Translations under genes and position numbers: made by a program | Notes under the pieces: model-generated | What the model saw: the letters and a program-made list of their open reading frames with translations, nothing else | What the model was told of the DNA's origin: nothing | The model's database searches: none | Shown here: positions 1-6,193 of the stretch, in pieces | Numbering within the stretch: the stretch's first letter is position 1 | How the letters are laid out: each line of letters starts with the position of its first letter | Assembly: GCA_002431355.1 (NCBI GenBank) | Contig: DJEQ01000049.1 | Location: 39,286 to 46,658 of the forward strand | Source of the DNA: Oribacterium sp. UBA5894 | Lineage (GTDB): Bacteria; Bacillota; Clostridia; Lachnospirales; Lachnospiraceae | Length of the DNA: 7,373 bases | Direction: 5' to 3'

Positions 1-22
1 GACGGTGAGCGTTGGAAACGCG

Positions 23-51
23 TTGCCGAGCGAAGCTCTGCGGATTATAAT
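23..51 (+). promoter_or_regulatory. Predicted sigma-A promoter of the fumC-malic enzyme operon
   Basis: A -35 box TTGCCG (23-28) and a perfect -10 box TATAAT (46-51) are separated by 17 bases. This would start transcription near position 58, about 40 bases before the fumC start codon. The region upstream is cut by the window edge, so an upstream gene reading into fumC cannot be excluded. The call rests on box match and spacing only. Confidence 0.55.
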
Positions 52-98
52 GAAGCCATCTTATACGCTACGCTTTATGAATATAGAAAGGAAGAGCT

Positions 99-1463
99 AT
101 GGAATATCGTATCGAACATGACACGATGGGCGAGGTTCGCGTACCCGCCGAGCATTTCTGGGGTGCACAGACCGAACGCTCACTGGAAAATTTTCGCATC
201 GGTACTGAAACCATTCCACGTGAAGTCATCCACGCCTTCGCCGTGCTGAAGTCCGCAGCGGCGAGCGCAAACAGAGCACTGGGAAAACTGTCGGAAGAGG
301 AAGCCGGAGCCATCGAGGACGCCTGTCGAGACATCTGCGACGGCAAGTATCCGGAGGAGTTTCCATTGAAGGTATGGCAGACGGGCTCTGGCACGCAATC
401 CAATATGAACATGAATGAGGTCATCGCCCATATTGCGATGCAGTATCATCCAGGGCTGAAGATCCATCCGAATGATCACGTGAATCGGTCGCAGTCTTCG
501 AATGATACCTTCCCAACCGCCATGAATATGGCTGCCGTGCTGGCTATTCATGCGCAGCTCCTCCCGGCTATAGATACCCTGATTTCAACGCTGAAGCGGC
601 TTGAAAAAGAAAACGTTGACGTACTGAAGATTGGGCGAACGCATCTGCAGGATGCAGTGCCGATCCGCTTCAGTCAGGAAATTTCTGGCTGGCGTGGCAT
701 GCTGGAGGAATCCAGAGCTCAGATCATCGAGGCCTCGGATCATCTTCGAAAGCTCGCCATCGGAGGAACAGCGGTTGGAACAGGGCTCAACTGCCCAGCT
801 GGCTTTGACCGCGCGTGCTGTGATGAAATCTCACGTCTTACGGGGCAGCATTTTGAACCAAGTCAGAATAAGTACCATGCGCTTACGTCCAAGGACGGCT
901 ATGTCTATACAAGCGGCGCGCTGAAGGGCCTTGCTGCGAATCTGATGAAGATGGCAAATGATATCCGCTGGCTTGCAAACGGTCCACGCTGCGGTCTGGG
1001 CGAGATTTCAATCCCAGAGAACGAACCAGGCAGCTCCATCATGCCAGGAAAGGTCAACCCGACACAGTGCGAGGCCATGACGATGATTGCCATTCAGGTG
1101 ATGGGCAATGATGCCACCATCGGAATCGGCGCATCGCAGGGAAATTTCGAGCTCAATGTCTTCATGCCGGTGCTTGCATATAACATGATGCAGTCGATTC
1201 GGCTTTTGAGTGATGGCATGGTTTCCTTCGAGCTTCACTGTGTGCGCGGAATCAAGGCGAAAAGGGAGAAGATGGAGGAAAATCTCCGAAACTCACTCAT
1301 GCTTGTCACCTGCTTAAGCCCGGTGATTGGCTATGAAAATGCGGCGAAGTGCGCACACAAGGCCTTTGAAGAAAACACCACGCTGAAGGAAGCCGTGCTG
1401 GCACTGGGCTTTTTGACTGATCGCGAATACGACGAGACGGTACGCCCTGAGAAAATGGTATAA
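99..1463 (+). CDS. fumC: Class II fumarate hydratase (fumarase C)
   Basis: This cytoplasmic enzyme reversibly hydrates fumarate to L-malate and is an iron-independent homotetramer in known members. The 454-residue product is close to the usual 460-467. Family motifs are in order: TGSGTQSNMNMNEV at 95-108, the SSND substrate-binding loop at 133-136, GRTHLQD at 179-185 with H182 matching the catalytic-site His188 of E. coli FumC, and the superfamily signature GSSIMPGKVNP at 311-321 on the mobile loop that supplies the catalytic serine. The TGSGTQ and GSSIMPGKVNP pattern fits fumarase better than aspartase or argininosuccinate lyase, although aspartase is a close relative. The ATG has an AGAAAGGAAG ribosome binding site at 85-94. 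The C-terminus ends at EKMV, slightly shorter than E. coli. The malic enzyme gene follows after 48 bases with no terminator, so the two are probably co-transcribed. Confidence 0.95.
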   Translation: MEYRIEHDTMGEVRVPAEHFWGAQTERSLENFRIGTETIPREVIHAFAVLKSAAASANRALGKLSEEEAGAIEDACRDICDGKYPEEFPLKVWQTGSGTQSNMNMNEVIAHIAMQYHPGLKIHPNDHVNRSQSSNDTFPTAMNMAAVLAIHAQLLPAIDTLISTLKRLEKENVDVLKIGRTHLQDAVPIRFSQEISGWRGMLEESRAQIIEASDHLRKLAIGGTAVGTGLNCPAGFDRACCDEISRLTGQHFEPSQNKYHALTSKDGYVYTSGALKGLAANLMKMANDIRWLANGPRCGLGEISIPENEPGSSIMPGKVNPTQCEAMTMIAIQVMGNDATIGIGASQGNFELNVFMPVLAYNMMQSIRLLSDGMVSFELHCVRGIKAKREKMEENLRNSLMLVTCLSPVIGYENAAKCAHKAFEENTTLKEAVLALGFLTDREYDETVRPEKMV

Positions 1464-1511
1464 GCCCAATCGGCACAAGGAAAAGAAATCAAGATCAAGG
1501 AGGAATATACG

Positions 1512-2687
1512 ATGGCAAAGGATGTATCTGCAGAATCCATTAAGCTGCATCAGGAATTAAGAGGAAAGATCGAGGTGAGTGCACGTGCAAAGGTGGACAG
1601 CTCTGAAGCACTGTCACTTGCCTATACGCCGGGCGTCGCGGCGGTTTGTAAGGAGATTGAGAAGGATCCGGAGAAGCAGTGGGAGCTGACACGACGCTGG
1701 AATACCGTCGCCGTGGTTACGGATGGTACGGCGATTCTTGGCCTTGGAGACATTGGCCCGGAAGCGGGGATGCCGGTCATGGAAGGAAAGTGTGTACTTT
1801 TTAAGGAATTCGGCGGTGTCGATGCGATTCCGCTCTGCATTCGCTCGAAGGATGTGGATACCATCGTCAATACGATTTCACTGCTGGCAGGCTCCTTCGG
1901 CGGCATTAATCTTGAGGACATTGCTGCCCCACGCTGCTTCGAAATTGAGAAGAAGCTGAAGGAAAAATGTGATATTCTCGTTTTCCATGACGACCAGCAT
2001 GGTACGGCGGTTGTCGTGGCAGCGGCGCTTTTAAATGCGGTGAAGGTGACCGGAAAGAAAATGGGTGAGTTGAAGATCGTCATCAATGGTGCCGGCGCTG
2101 CAGGCTGCGCGATCGGAAAGCTTCTTGTGAAGATGGGCTTTGGCAATGTCATCATGTGTGATATTCATGGCATCATCTGCGAAGGCGATGACAATCTTAA
2201 TTTCGGTCAGGAGGAGATGTCACATATCACGAATAAGGACCACCTCCATGGGACGCTTTCGGATGCCATGGTCGGTGCGGATGCCTTTATCGGCGTATCG
2301 CGTGGCGGACTCGTATCAAAAGACATGGTTCGGAGCATGAAGGACGGCATTGTCTTTGCCATGGCAAACCCGACACCGGAGATCATGCCAGAGGAAAGTA
2401 AGGAGGCCGGCGCAGCCGTCATCGGCTCTGGACGTTCTGATTATCCGAACCAGATCAATAACGTGCTCGTCTTCCCAGGCATCTTCCGAGGTGCACTCGA
2501 TGTCCGTGCTACCGACATCAATGATGAGATGAAGGAAGCCGCTGCCTATGCCATCGCGGGTCTTGTCTCAGACGAAGAGCTCAGTCCAGAATATATTATT
2601 CCCAAGGCCTTCGATCCACGCGTACGGGACGCGGTTGCCAGCGCCACCGCCGAAGCCGCACGAAAGAGTGGTGTGGCTAGAGTGTAG
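1512..2687 (+). CDS. Short-form NAD(P)-dependent malic enzyme
   Basis: The product oxidatively decarboxylates L-malate to pyruvate and CO2, reducing NAD+ or NADP+, in the cytoplasm. Its 391 residues match the short bacterial form without the phosphotransacetylase-like tail of MaeB. The N-terminal malic domain shows LAYTPGVA with the catalytic tyrosine Y38, then VVTDGTAILGLGDIG at 68-82 and the catalytic lysine region EGKCVLFKEFGG (K93). Metal ligands are expected at E135/D136 (NLEDIAAP) and in HDDQHGT (159-165). The NAD-binding domain has NGAGAAG at 192-198, ANPTPE at 285-290 and NNVLVFPGIFRGALD from 316. An acidic D217 ends the likely second Rossmann strand, but I do not think this settles cofactor choice. 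The ATG has a strong AAGGAGGA site at 1497-1504. With the preceding fumarase it forms a fumarate-to-pyruvate module. Confidence 0.93.
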   Translation: MAKDVSAESIKLHQELRGKIEVSARAKVDSSEALSLAYTPGVAAVCKEIEKDPEKQWELTRRWNTVAVVTDGTAILGLGDIGPEAGMPVMEGKCVLFKEFGGVDAIPLCIRSKDVDTIVNTISLLAGSFGGINLEDIAAPRCFEIEKKLKEKCDILVFHDDQHGTAVVVAAALLNAVKVTGKKMGELKIVINGAGAAGCAIGKLLVKMGFGNVIMCDIHGIICEGDDNLNFGQEEMSHITNKDHLHGTLSDAMVGADAFIGVSRGGLVSKDMVRSMKDGIVFAMANPTPEIMPEESKEAGAAVIGSGRSDYPNQINNVLVFPGIFRGALDVRATDINDEMKEAAAYAIAGLVSDEELSPEYIIPKAFDPRVRDAVASATAEAARKSGVARV

Positions 2688-2694
2688 GAGTGGA

Positions 2695-2717
2695 AGAGTT
2701 TGCATCCAGCAAACTCT
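2695..2717 (+). other. Perfect 9-bp hairpin just after the malic enzyme gene
   Basis: AGAGTTTGC (2695-2703) pairs exactly with GCAAACTCT (2709-2717) around a five-base loop, eight bases after the stop codon. No run of T follows (the next bases are GGAACGATAT), so it does not meet the intrinsic terminator pattern. It may protect the 3' end of the mRNA or be a Rho-linked or weak terminator. It is the only candidate end signal I see before the next promoter. Confidence 0.5.
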
Positions 2718-2747
2718 GGAACGATATCCCACAGAGGAAACTTTCTG

Positions 2748-2776
2748 TTGACATCACTACTTTACCATGGTAGAGT
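2748..2776 (+). promoter_or_regulatory. Predicted promoter of the amino-acid ABC operon
   Basis: A perfect -35 box TTGACA (2748-2753) lies 17 bases before TAGAGT (2771-2776), which matches four of six -10 positions. The -10 is preceded by TGG (2768-2770), an extended -10 motif of the kind common in Bacillota. Transcription would start near 2783, leaving a leader of about 68 bases before the binding-protein gene. Confidence 0.6.
2759..2776 (+). promoter_or_regulatory. Operator-like palindrome overlapping the -10 box
   Basis: ACTTTACCATGGTAGAGT is an 18-bp inverted repeat with eight of nine pairs matching and a perfect ten-base core TACCATGGTA (2763-2772). It covers the end of the promoter spacer and the whole -10 box, so a dimeric protein bound there should block RNA polymerase. 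I cannot name the regulator from sequence. It does not share a core with the TetR-type operators at 5505-5551. Confidence 0.45.
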
Positions 2777-2798
2777 GTTGAATCATAAGAAAGAGTTC

Positions 2799-2825
2799 AT
2801 GAGGGGCTTGAGGAGGCCGTCTCAT
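2799..2825 (+). other. Stem-loop in the leader of the binding-protein mRNA
   Basis: ATGAGGGGC (2799-2807) can pair with GCCGTCTCAT (2816-2825), with one bulged G, one G-U pair and an eight-base loop. It ends 13 bases before the GGGAGG ribosome binding site (2839-2844). No T tract follows. It may stabilise the transcript or tune translation. I recognise no known riboswitch or T-box in this leader. Confidence 0.35.
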
Positions 2826-2850
2826 AGCACAGCAGTGTGGGAGGAAAATT

Positions 2851-3750
2851 ATGAAAAAGACAGTTGCGATGATGACAGCAGCGATGATGGTGGCAGGTAC
2901 ACTTGCAGGATGTGGATCTTCGAATACAGCACCGGCGGCAACCACAGCAGCGACCGAGGCGGCCAGTGAAAAAGAAACCACGGCCGCTGCCACAGAAGCT
3001 GCAAGCGAAGCAGGAGATACAGGCAGTGCGGCAGCGTCGGGGGACATTCAGACGCCAAGTGGTAAATTCACGGTTGGCTTTGACCAGGAGTTCCCACCGA
3101 TGGGCTTTGTCGGGGATGATGGACAGTTCACAGGCTTCGATCTCGATCTCGCAAAGGAAGTGGCTTCTCGTCTCGGACTCGAGTTTGTCCCGCAGCCGAT
3201 TAACTGGGATGCGAAGGACATGGAGCTCGATTCCGGCAACATTGACTGCATCTGGAATGGCTTCACGATGCAGGGGCGTGAGGATGCCTATACCTGGGTT
3301 GGCCCATACATGGCAAACAATCAGGTGTTCGTTGTGAATGCGGACAGTGCGATTGCATCGAAGACGGACCTCGCTGGAAAAGCGGTCGAGGTACAGAAGG
3401 ATTCTTCAGGACTGGCGGCACTGCAGGATGATGCAGATCTGAGCGCAAGCTTTGGCTCGCTGACCGAAGTGGCAGATTACAATACGGCACTGATGGATCT
3501 CGAATCCGGCGCATGTGATGCCGTCTGCATGGACAGCATTGTTGCAGGCTACCAGATCAAGTCCTCCGGAAAGAATATGAAGATTCTTGACGATACCCTT
3601 TCCGCAGAGGAGTATGGTATCGGCTTCAAGAAGGGAGAGGACGAGCTGGCCAAGGCGGTTCATGATACACTGATGGACATGAAGGACGATGGCACCGTTG
3701 CAAAGATTTCCAATGACTGGTTCGGCTCCGATGTATTTACACTGAAGTAA
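2851..3750 (+). CDS. Polar amino-acid ABC transporter substrate-binding lipoprotein
   Basis: This is the extracytoplasmic solute receptor (family 3 binding protein) of the importer encoded by the next two genes. The 299-residue precursor has a lipoprotein signal: basic MKK, a hydrophobic stretch and the lipobox LAGC with lipidated C21. Residues 22-70 form a low-complexity Ala/Thr/Glu/Ser linker containing a near-duplicate, TTAATEAASE (31-40) and TTAAATEAASE (43-53). The binding domain starts near GKFTVGFDQEFPPMGF (71-86), followed by the family signature GFDLDLAKEVASRL (95-108). R143 in QGREDAY is in the position that normally holds the ligand carboxylate, and D223 in ACDAVCMD is a candidate amine contact. 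The exact amino acid (for example glutamine, cystine, arginine) cannot be told. The ATG has a GGGAGG site at 2839-2844. Confidence 0.9.
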   Translation: MKKTVAMMTAAMMVAGTLAGCGSSNTAPAATTAATEAASEKETTAAATEAASEAGDTGSAAASGDIQTPSGKFTVGFDQEFPPMGFVGDDGQFTGFDLDLAKEVASRLGLEFVPQPINWDAKDMELDSGNIDCIWNGFTMQGREDAYTWVGPYMANNQVFVVNADSAIASKTDLAGKAVEVQKDSSGLAALQDDADLSASFGSLTEVADYNTALMDLESGACDAVCMDSIVAGYQIKSSGKNMKILDDTLSAEEYGIGFKKGEDELAKAVHDTLMDMKDDGTVAKISNDWFGSDVFTLK

Positions 3751-3767
3751 TTCGGCGAAGTATTCCC

Positions 3768-3830
3768 ATGAAACCTGACGGGAGAGGCTCTGGCGGCATC
3801 CGGGCCGGACACCTGTCAGGTTCATCTTTT
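3768..3830 (+). terminator. Terminator-like hairpin between binding-protein and permease genes
   Basis: ATGAAACCTGACGGG (3768-3782) pairs with CCTGTCAGGTTCAT (3812-3825), giving about 14 pairs with one bulged A and one G-U. Inside, TCTGGC (3789-3794) can pair with GCCGGA (3804-3809). TTTT follows at 3827-3830, then CGTTT. It starts 17 bases after the stop codon. The short T tract suggests leaky termination, which would leave more mRNA for the binding protein than for the membrane parts, a common arrangement in such operons. Confidence 0.55.
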
Positions 3831-3846
3831 CGTTTAAGGACTTTCC

Positions 3847-3887
3847 GCTTTGAATCTGAAAATTCAAAGCCGAGATGTCTCGCTTTT
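3847..3887 (+). other. Two mutually exclusive hairpins before the permease gene
   Basis: GCTTTGAAT (3847-3855) pairs perfectly with ATTCAAAGC (3862-3870) around CTGAAA. The right arm overlaps a second possible stem, in which AAAG (3866-3869) and CGAG (3871-3874) pair with CTCG (3879-3882) and CTTT (3883-3886), with one bulged C and an ATGT loop, ending in TTTT (3884-3887). Only one can form at a time. This resembles an attenuator layout, but the second stem is short and the effect is unproven. Confidence 0.35.
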
Positions 3888-3900
3888 CAATCACCGTTTA

Positions 3901-3906
3901 GGGAGG
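3901..3906 (+). promoter_or_regulatory. Ribosome binding site that fixes the TTG start of the permease
   Basis: GGGAGG lies seven bases before TTG at 3914. No in-frame ATG is nearby, and the TTG start keeps the first membrane segment of the permease intact, so the unusual start is well supported. Confidence 0.75.
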
Positions 3907-3913
3907 ACTTACC

Positions 3914-4564
3914 TTGGCACTATCACAGATTATTCTGGAACTTTTGAAAGGACTTGGCGTTTCCATCCAGATCTTCGCCATCACCCTGCTGTTCAGCCTG
4001 CCACTCGGCCTTCTCGTGGCCTTTGGGCGCATGTCGAAAAGTAAAATCGTAAGCAGCATCACAAAGGCCTATATCTCCATCATGCGCGGTACGCCACTCA
4101 TGCTTCAGCTGTTTGTCGTATATTATGGACCGTATTATCTCTTCCATATGAAGTTGAGTCCGACCTATCGGAACTCTGCTGTATACATTGGCTTCATCAT
4201 TAATTATGCGGCATACTTCGCGGAGATCTATCGCTCCGGCATTCAGTCCATGCCAGTCGGACAGTATGAGGCGGCGGACATCCTCGGCTATACGCGCGTG
4301 CAGAGCTTTTTCCGTATTATTTTTCCGCAGGTAATGAAGCGCATACTTCCATCCATCACGAATGAAGTTATTACGCTCGTGAAGGATACCTCGCTTGCCT
4401 TCTCCATCTCCGTGATGGAAATGTTTACGAAGGCGAAGGCGCTGTCGTCCAGCCAGACCTCGATGACACCGCTCATCGTCGCCGGCGTATTTTACTATGT
4501 CTTTAACTTCATTGTGGCCCTCGTCATGGAACAGGTCGAAAAGAAGATGGATTACTATAAGTAA
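3914..4564 (+). CDS. Polar amino-acid ABC transporter permease (His/Glu/Gln/Arg type)
   Basis: This inner-membrane subunit forms the translocation channel, probably as a homodimer because only one permease gene is present. The 216-residue product matches the family length. Hydrophobic segments lie at about 18-38, 62-78, 90-106, 150-170 (weaker) and 186-206, fitting the five-helix fold. The conserved RGTPLMLQ is at 58-65. The cytoplasmic EAA loop that docks on the ATPase reads EAADILGYTRVQSFFRIIFPQ (119-139), with the invariant glycine G125. Translation starts at TTG, guided by GGGAGG at 3901-3906. The gene lies 163 bases after the binding-protein gene, across structured DNA, and only 11 bases before the ATPase gene, so permease and ATPase are tightly coupled. 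Confidence 0.92.
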   Translation: MALSQIILELLKGLGVSIQIFAITLLFSLPLGLLVAFGRMSKSKIVSSITKAYISIMRGTPLMLQLFVVYYGPYYLFHMKLSPTYRNSAVYIGFIINYAAYFAEIYRSGIQSMPVGQYEAADILGYTRVQSFFRIIFPQVMKRILPSITNEVITLVKDTSLAFSISVMEMFTKAKALSSSQTSMTPLIVAGVFYYVFNFIVALVMEQVEKKMDYYK

Positions 4565-4570
4565 GGAGGT
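4562..4570 (+). promoter_or_regulatory. Near-perfect Shine-Dalgarno that selects the GTG start of the ATPase
   Basis: TAAGGAGGT overlaps the permease stop codon TAA (4562-4564) and sits five bases before GTG at 4576. The next in-frame ATG is at 4591, too far for this site, so GTG is the better start. Confidence 0.8.
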
Positions 4571-4575
4571 TTCCT

Positions 4576-5340
4576 GTGAATTTACTTGAAATGAAAAATG
4601 TCAAGAAGAGCTTCGGCAGCCTCCAGGTGTTAAAGGACATCAGCCTGACGGTCGCGGACGGGGAGATCGTTTCGATCATCGGGCCTTCGGGTTCTGGAAA
4701 GTCAACCCTGCTTCGCTGTGCGACCCTTCTGGAAACGATGGATGCCGGAACCCTCCAGTATGAGGATACGATCGTTGCAGCCAATGCTTCCGACGGACAT
4801 GCAGCGTATGCCGATCAGGCGACGCTTCGGAAGATCAAACAGGTTTACGGACTCGTCTTCCAGCAGTTTAATCTTTTTCCACACTGGAATGTGCTTCGCA
4901 ATGTGACCGATGCCGTCATTCACGTGCAGAAGAAGCCGCGTGCAGAAGCCGAAGCCTTAGGCCGCGAGCTTCTTGAAAAGATGGGCCTTGCCGATAAGGT
5001 GGATTACTATCCATATCAGCTCTCCGGCGGACAGCAGCAGCGCGTGGCCATTGCCCGTGCGCTGGCGCTCAATCCAAAGGTGCTCTTCTTTGATGAACCA
5101 ACAAGTGCCCTCGACCCGGAGCTGACGGGAGAAGTTCTGAAGGTGATCAAATCTCTGAAGGATCTTCATATCGCTATGGTCATCGTCACGCACGAAATGG
5201 CCTTCGCCCGCGACATCTCCGATAAGGTCATCTTCATGGCGGATGGTGTCATCGTGGAAGAAGGCACCCCGGATCATGTGTTCAATTCAGAAAACGAACG
5301 CATGAAGAGCTTCCTGGGACGATATAAAAACATATTATAA
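4576..5340 (+). CDS. Polar amino-acid ABC transporter ATP-binding protein
   Basis: This is the cytoplasmic ATPase that powers the importer, of the GlnQ/HisP type. All motifs of a working ABC domain are present in the 254 residues: Walker A GPSGSGKST (36-44), Q-loop FQQFNLFPHW (95-104), signature LSGGQQQR (149-156), Walker B VLFFDEP with D173 and the catalytic E174, D-loop SALD (177-180) and switch histidine H206 in VTHEMAFARD. The FNLFPH and THEMAFAR strings are typical of polar amino-acid importers. The start is GTG, chosen by the TAAGGAGGT site that overlaps the permease stop. It is the last gene of the operon, and a strong terminator begins seven bases after its stop codon. Confidence 0.95.
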   Translation: MNLLEMKNVKKSFGSLQVLKDISLTVADGEIVSIIGPSGSGKSTLLRCATLLETMDAGTLQYEDTIVAANASDGHAAYADQATLRKIKQVYGLVFQQFNLFPHWNVLRNVTDAVIHVQKKPRAEAEALGRELLEKMGLADKVDYYPYQLSGGQQQRVAIARALALNPKVLFFDEPTSALDPELTGEVLKVIKSLKDLHIAMVIVTHEMAFARDISDKVIFMADGVIVEEGTPDHVFNSENERMKSFLGRYKNIL

Positions 5341-5346
5341 GAAACG

Positions 5347-5384
5347 AAGAGGCTGTCGCACGAAAGGGTGCGGCAGCCTCTTTT
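5347..5384 (+). terminator. Strong intrinsic terminator of the ABC operon
   Basis: AAGAGGCTGTCGCAC (5347-5361) pairs with GTGCGGCAGCCTCTT (5368-5382) over 15 positions with a single G-U pair and the loop GAAAGG. The T run is TTTT at 5381-5384. Stem length, GC content and position straight after the ATPase gene make this a convincing Rho-independent terminator. Confidence 0.87.
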
Positions 5385-5453
5385 GCGTGAGCCCGTCCAT
5401 CGTTCGCATGTGAATGGCTATAAGCTATTGACCCCACCCTTGCTCACGCAAAA
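5381..5453. repeat. 12-bp perfect inverted repeat with 49-base spacer
   Basis: TTTTGCGTGAGC (5381-5392) is the exact reverse complement of GCTCACGCAAAA (5442-5453). The left arm shares its T run with the preceding terminator. The spacer holds no gene. It also contains TTCGCATGTGAA (5404-5415), a near-palindrome. It could be a small interspersed element, a second folding domain behind the terminator or a recognition site. I cannot tell which without looking for other copies. Confidence 0.6.
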
Positions 5454-5498
5454 TTTCAACGTTTGACATTACGATTTTGAAATAGGAAAGTCCGTCTC

Positions 5499-5527
5499 TT
5501 GACAAGTTACCGAACGGTCACTATACT
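5499..5527 (+). promoter_or_regulatory. Near-consensus promoter of the TetR-family gene
   Basis: TTGACA (5499-5504) and TATACT (5522-5527) are separated by exactly 17 bases, giving 11 of 12 consensus positions. Transcription would start near 5534, leaving a leader of about 35 bases. Operators fill the spacer and cover the start site, so the promoter looks intrinsically strong but repressed. Confidence 0.85.
5505..5522 (+). promoter_or_regulatory. TetR-type operator O1 in the promoter spacer
   Basis: AGTTACCGAACGGTCACT is an inverted repeat with seven of eight pairs around a central AA. It sits between the -35 and -10 boxes. It shares the core GTTACCGAnCGGT with the second operator, and its centre lies 26 bp upstream of that of the second. 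Confidence 0.75.
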
Positions 5528-5551
5528 AAAAGTTACCGAGCGGTAACTTTT
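5528..5551 (+). promoter_or_regulatory. TetR-type operator O2 over the transcription start
   Basis: AAAAGTTACCG (5528-5538) and CGGTAACTTTT (5541-5551) form a perfect 11-bp inverted repeat around AG. It begins right after the -10 box and covers the predicted start site. The most likely ligand is the TetR-family protein encoded just downstream, which would repress its own gene. Confidence 0.82.
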
Positions 5552-5568
5552 GAAAGAGGGGAGAAAAG

Positions 5569-6192
5569 ATGGCAGAGAACACAAAGGAACAGATATTAAA
5601 AAGTGCACTTGCATTATTTGCAAAGAACGGATATCTGGGGACATCGATGAGCGACATCGCAGGGCAGATGGGGGTCACGAAAGCCGCGCTGTATAAGCAT
5701 TATACCAGTAAGCAGGAAATTCTTGATCAGATTGTCGCATGTATGGAGAGGATGGATGCGGAGCAGGCGGAAGCACACGCCATGCCGGAAGCAGAACCGG
5801 ATGCTTTTTCCGAAGCCTATCAAAACACACCACTGGAGAATATCTGCGTCTATAGTCTTGCCATGTTTGACCACTGGACGAGAGATCCTTTCGCAGCGGA
5901 TTTTCGTAAAATGCTGACACTGGAGCAGTATCGTGATCCACGGCTTGCAAAGCTTCACCACGATTACCTGGCAGGTGGACCGCTCGAGTACATGGCCGCC
6001 ATTTTTCGTAGTCTGACCGATTCGGATGAAGCTGCGATGCAGCTCGCACTGGAATTCTATGGACCGATGTATCTGCTCTATAGTATTTATGACCATGCCG
6101 AAGAGAAGGATGCTGTTCGACCGCTGCTCAACACATATATTCGCCACTTTATGGATACGCTGGTAGCAGCGAATCATCAGGGAAGAAAATAA
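5569..6192 (+). CDS. TetR/AcrR-family transcriptional regulator, probably autorepressing
   Basis: This 207-residue protein is a predicted dimeric DNA-binding repressor. Residues 5-51 form the TetR N-terminal domain: TKEQILKSALALFAKNGYLG leads into the helix-turn-helix, with SDIAGQMGVTKAALYKHYTSK at 28-48 and the recognition helix around VTKAALYKHY. The C-terminal ligand and dimer domain (about 55-205) is not conserved enough to name an inducer, though DHWTRDPFAADFRKML is typical of a clostridial subgroup. The ATG follows an AGAGGGGAG site at 5555-5563. Two matching operators in its own promoter indicate autorepression. A remnant of a methyltransferase gene and an acetyltransferase gene follow without an obvious terminator, so they may be, or have been, its targets. 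Confidence 0.92.
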   Translation: MAENTKEQILKSALALFAKNGYLGTSMSDIAGQMGVTKAALYKHYTSKQEILDQIVACMERMDAEQAEAHAMPEAEPDAFSEAYQNTPLENICVYSLAMFDHWTRDPFAADFRKMLTLEQYRDPRLAKLHHDYLAGGPLEYMAAIFRSLTDSDEAAMQLALEFYGPMYLLYSIYDHAEEKDAVRPLLNTYIRHFMDTLVAANHQGRK

Positions 6193-6193
6193 A

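Noticed and set aside
1..121. Open + frames at the left edge that could be the end of an upstream gene (one stops at 119-121, another inside fumC)
   Set aside because: Neither translation is recognisable, one would overlap fumC by about 160 bases, and the stretch contains a well-spaced promoter. Too short to support a gene.
2799..2969. Small upstream reading frame starting in the leader of the binding-protein gene
   Set aside because: It has no clear ribosome binding site, overlaps the binding-protein gene in another frame and has no leader-peptide signature.
5463..5491. Second promoter from TTGACA at 5463
   Set aside because: No acceptable -10 box lies 16-18 bases downstream, whereas the promoter at 5499-5527 is near consensus.
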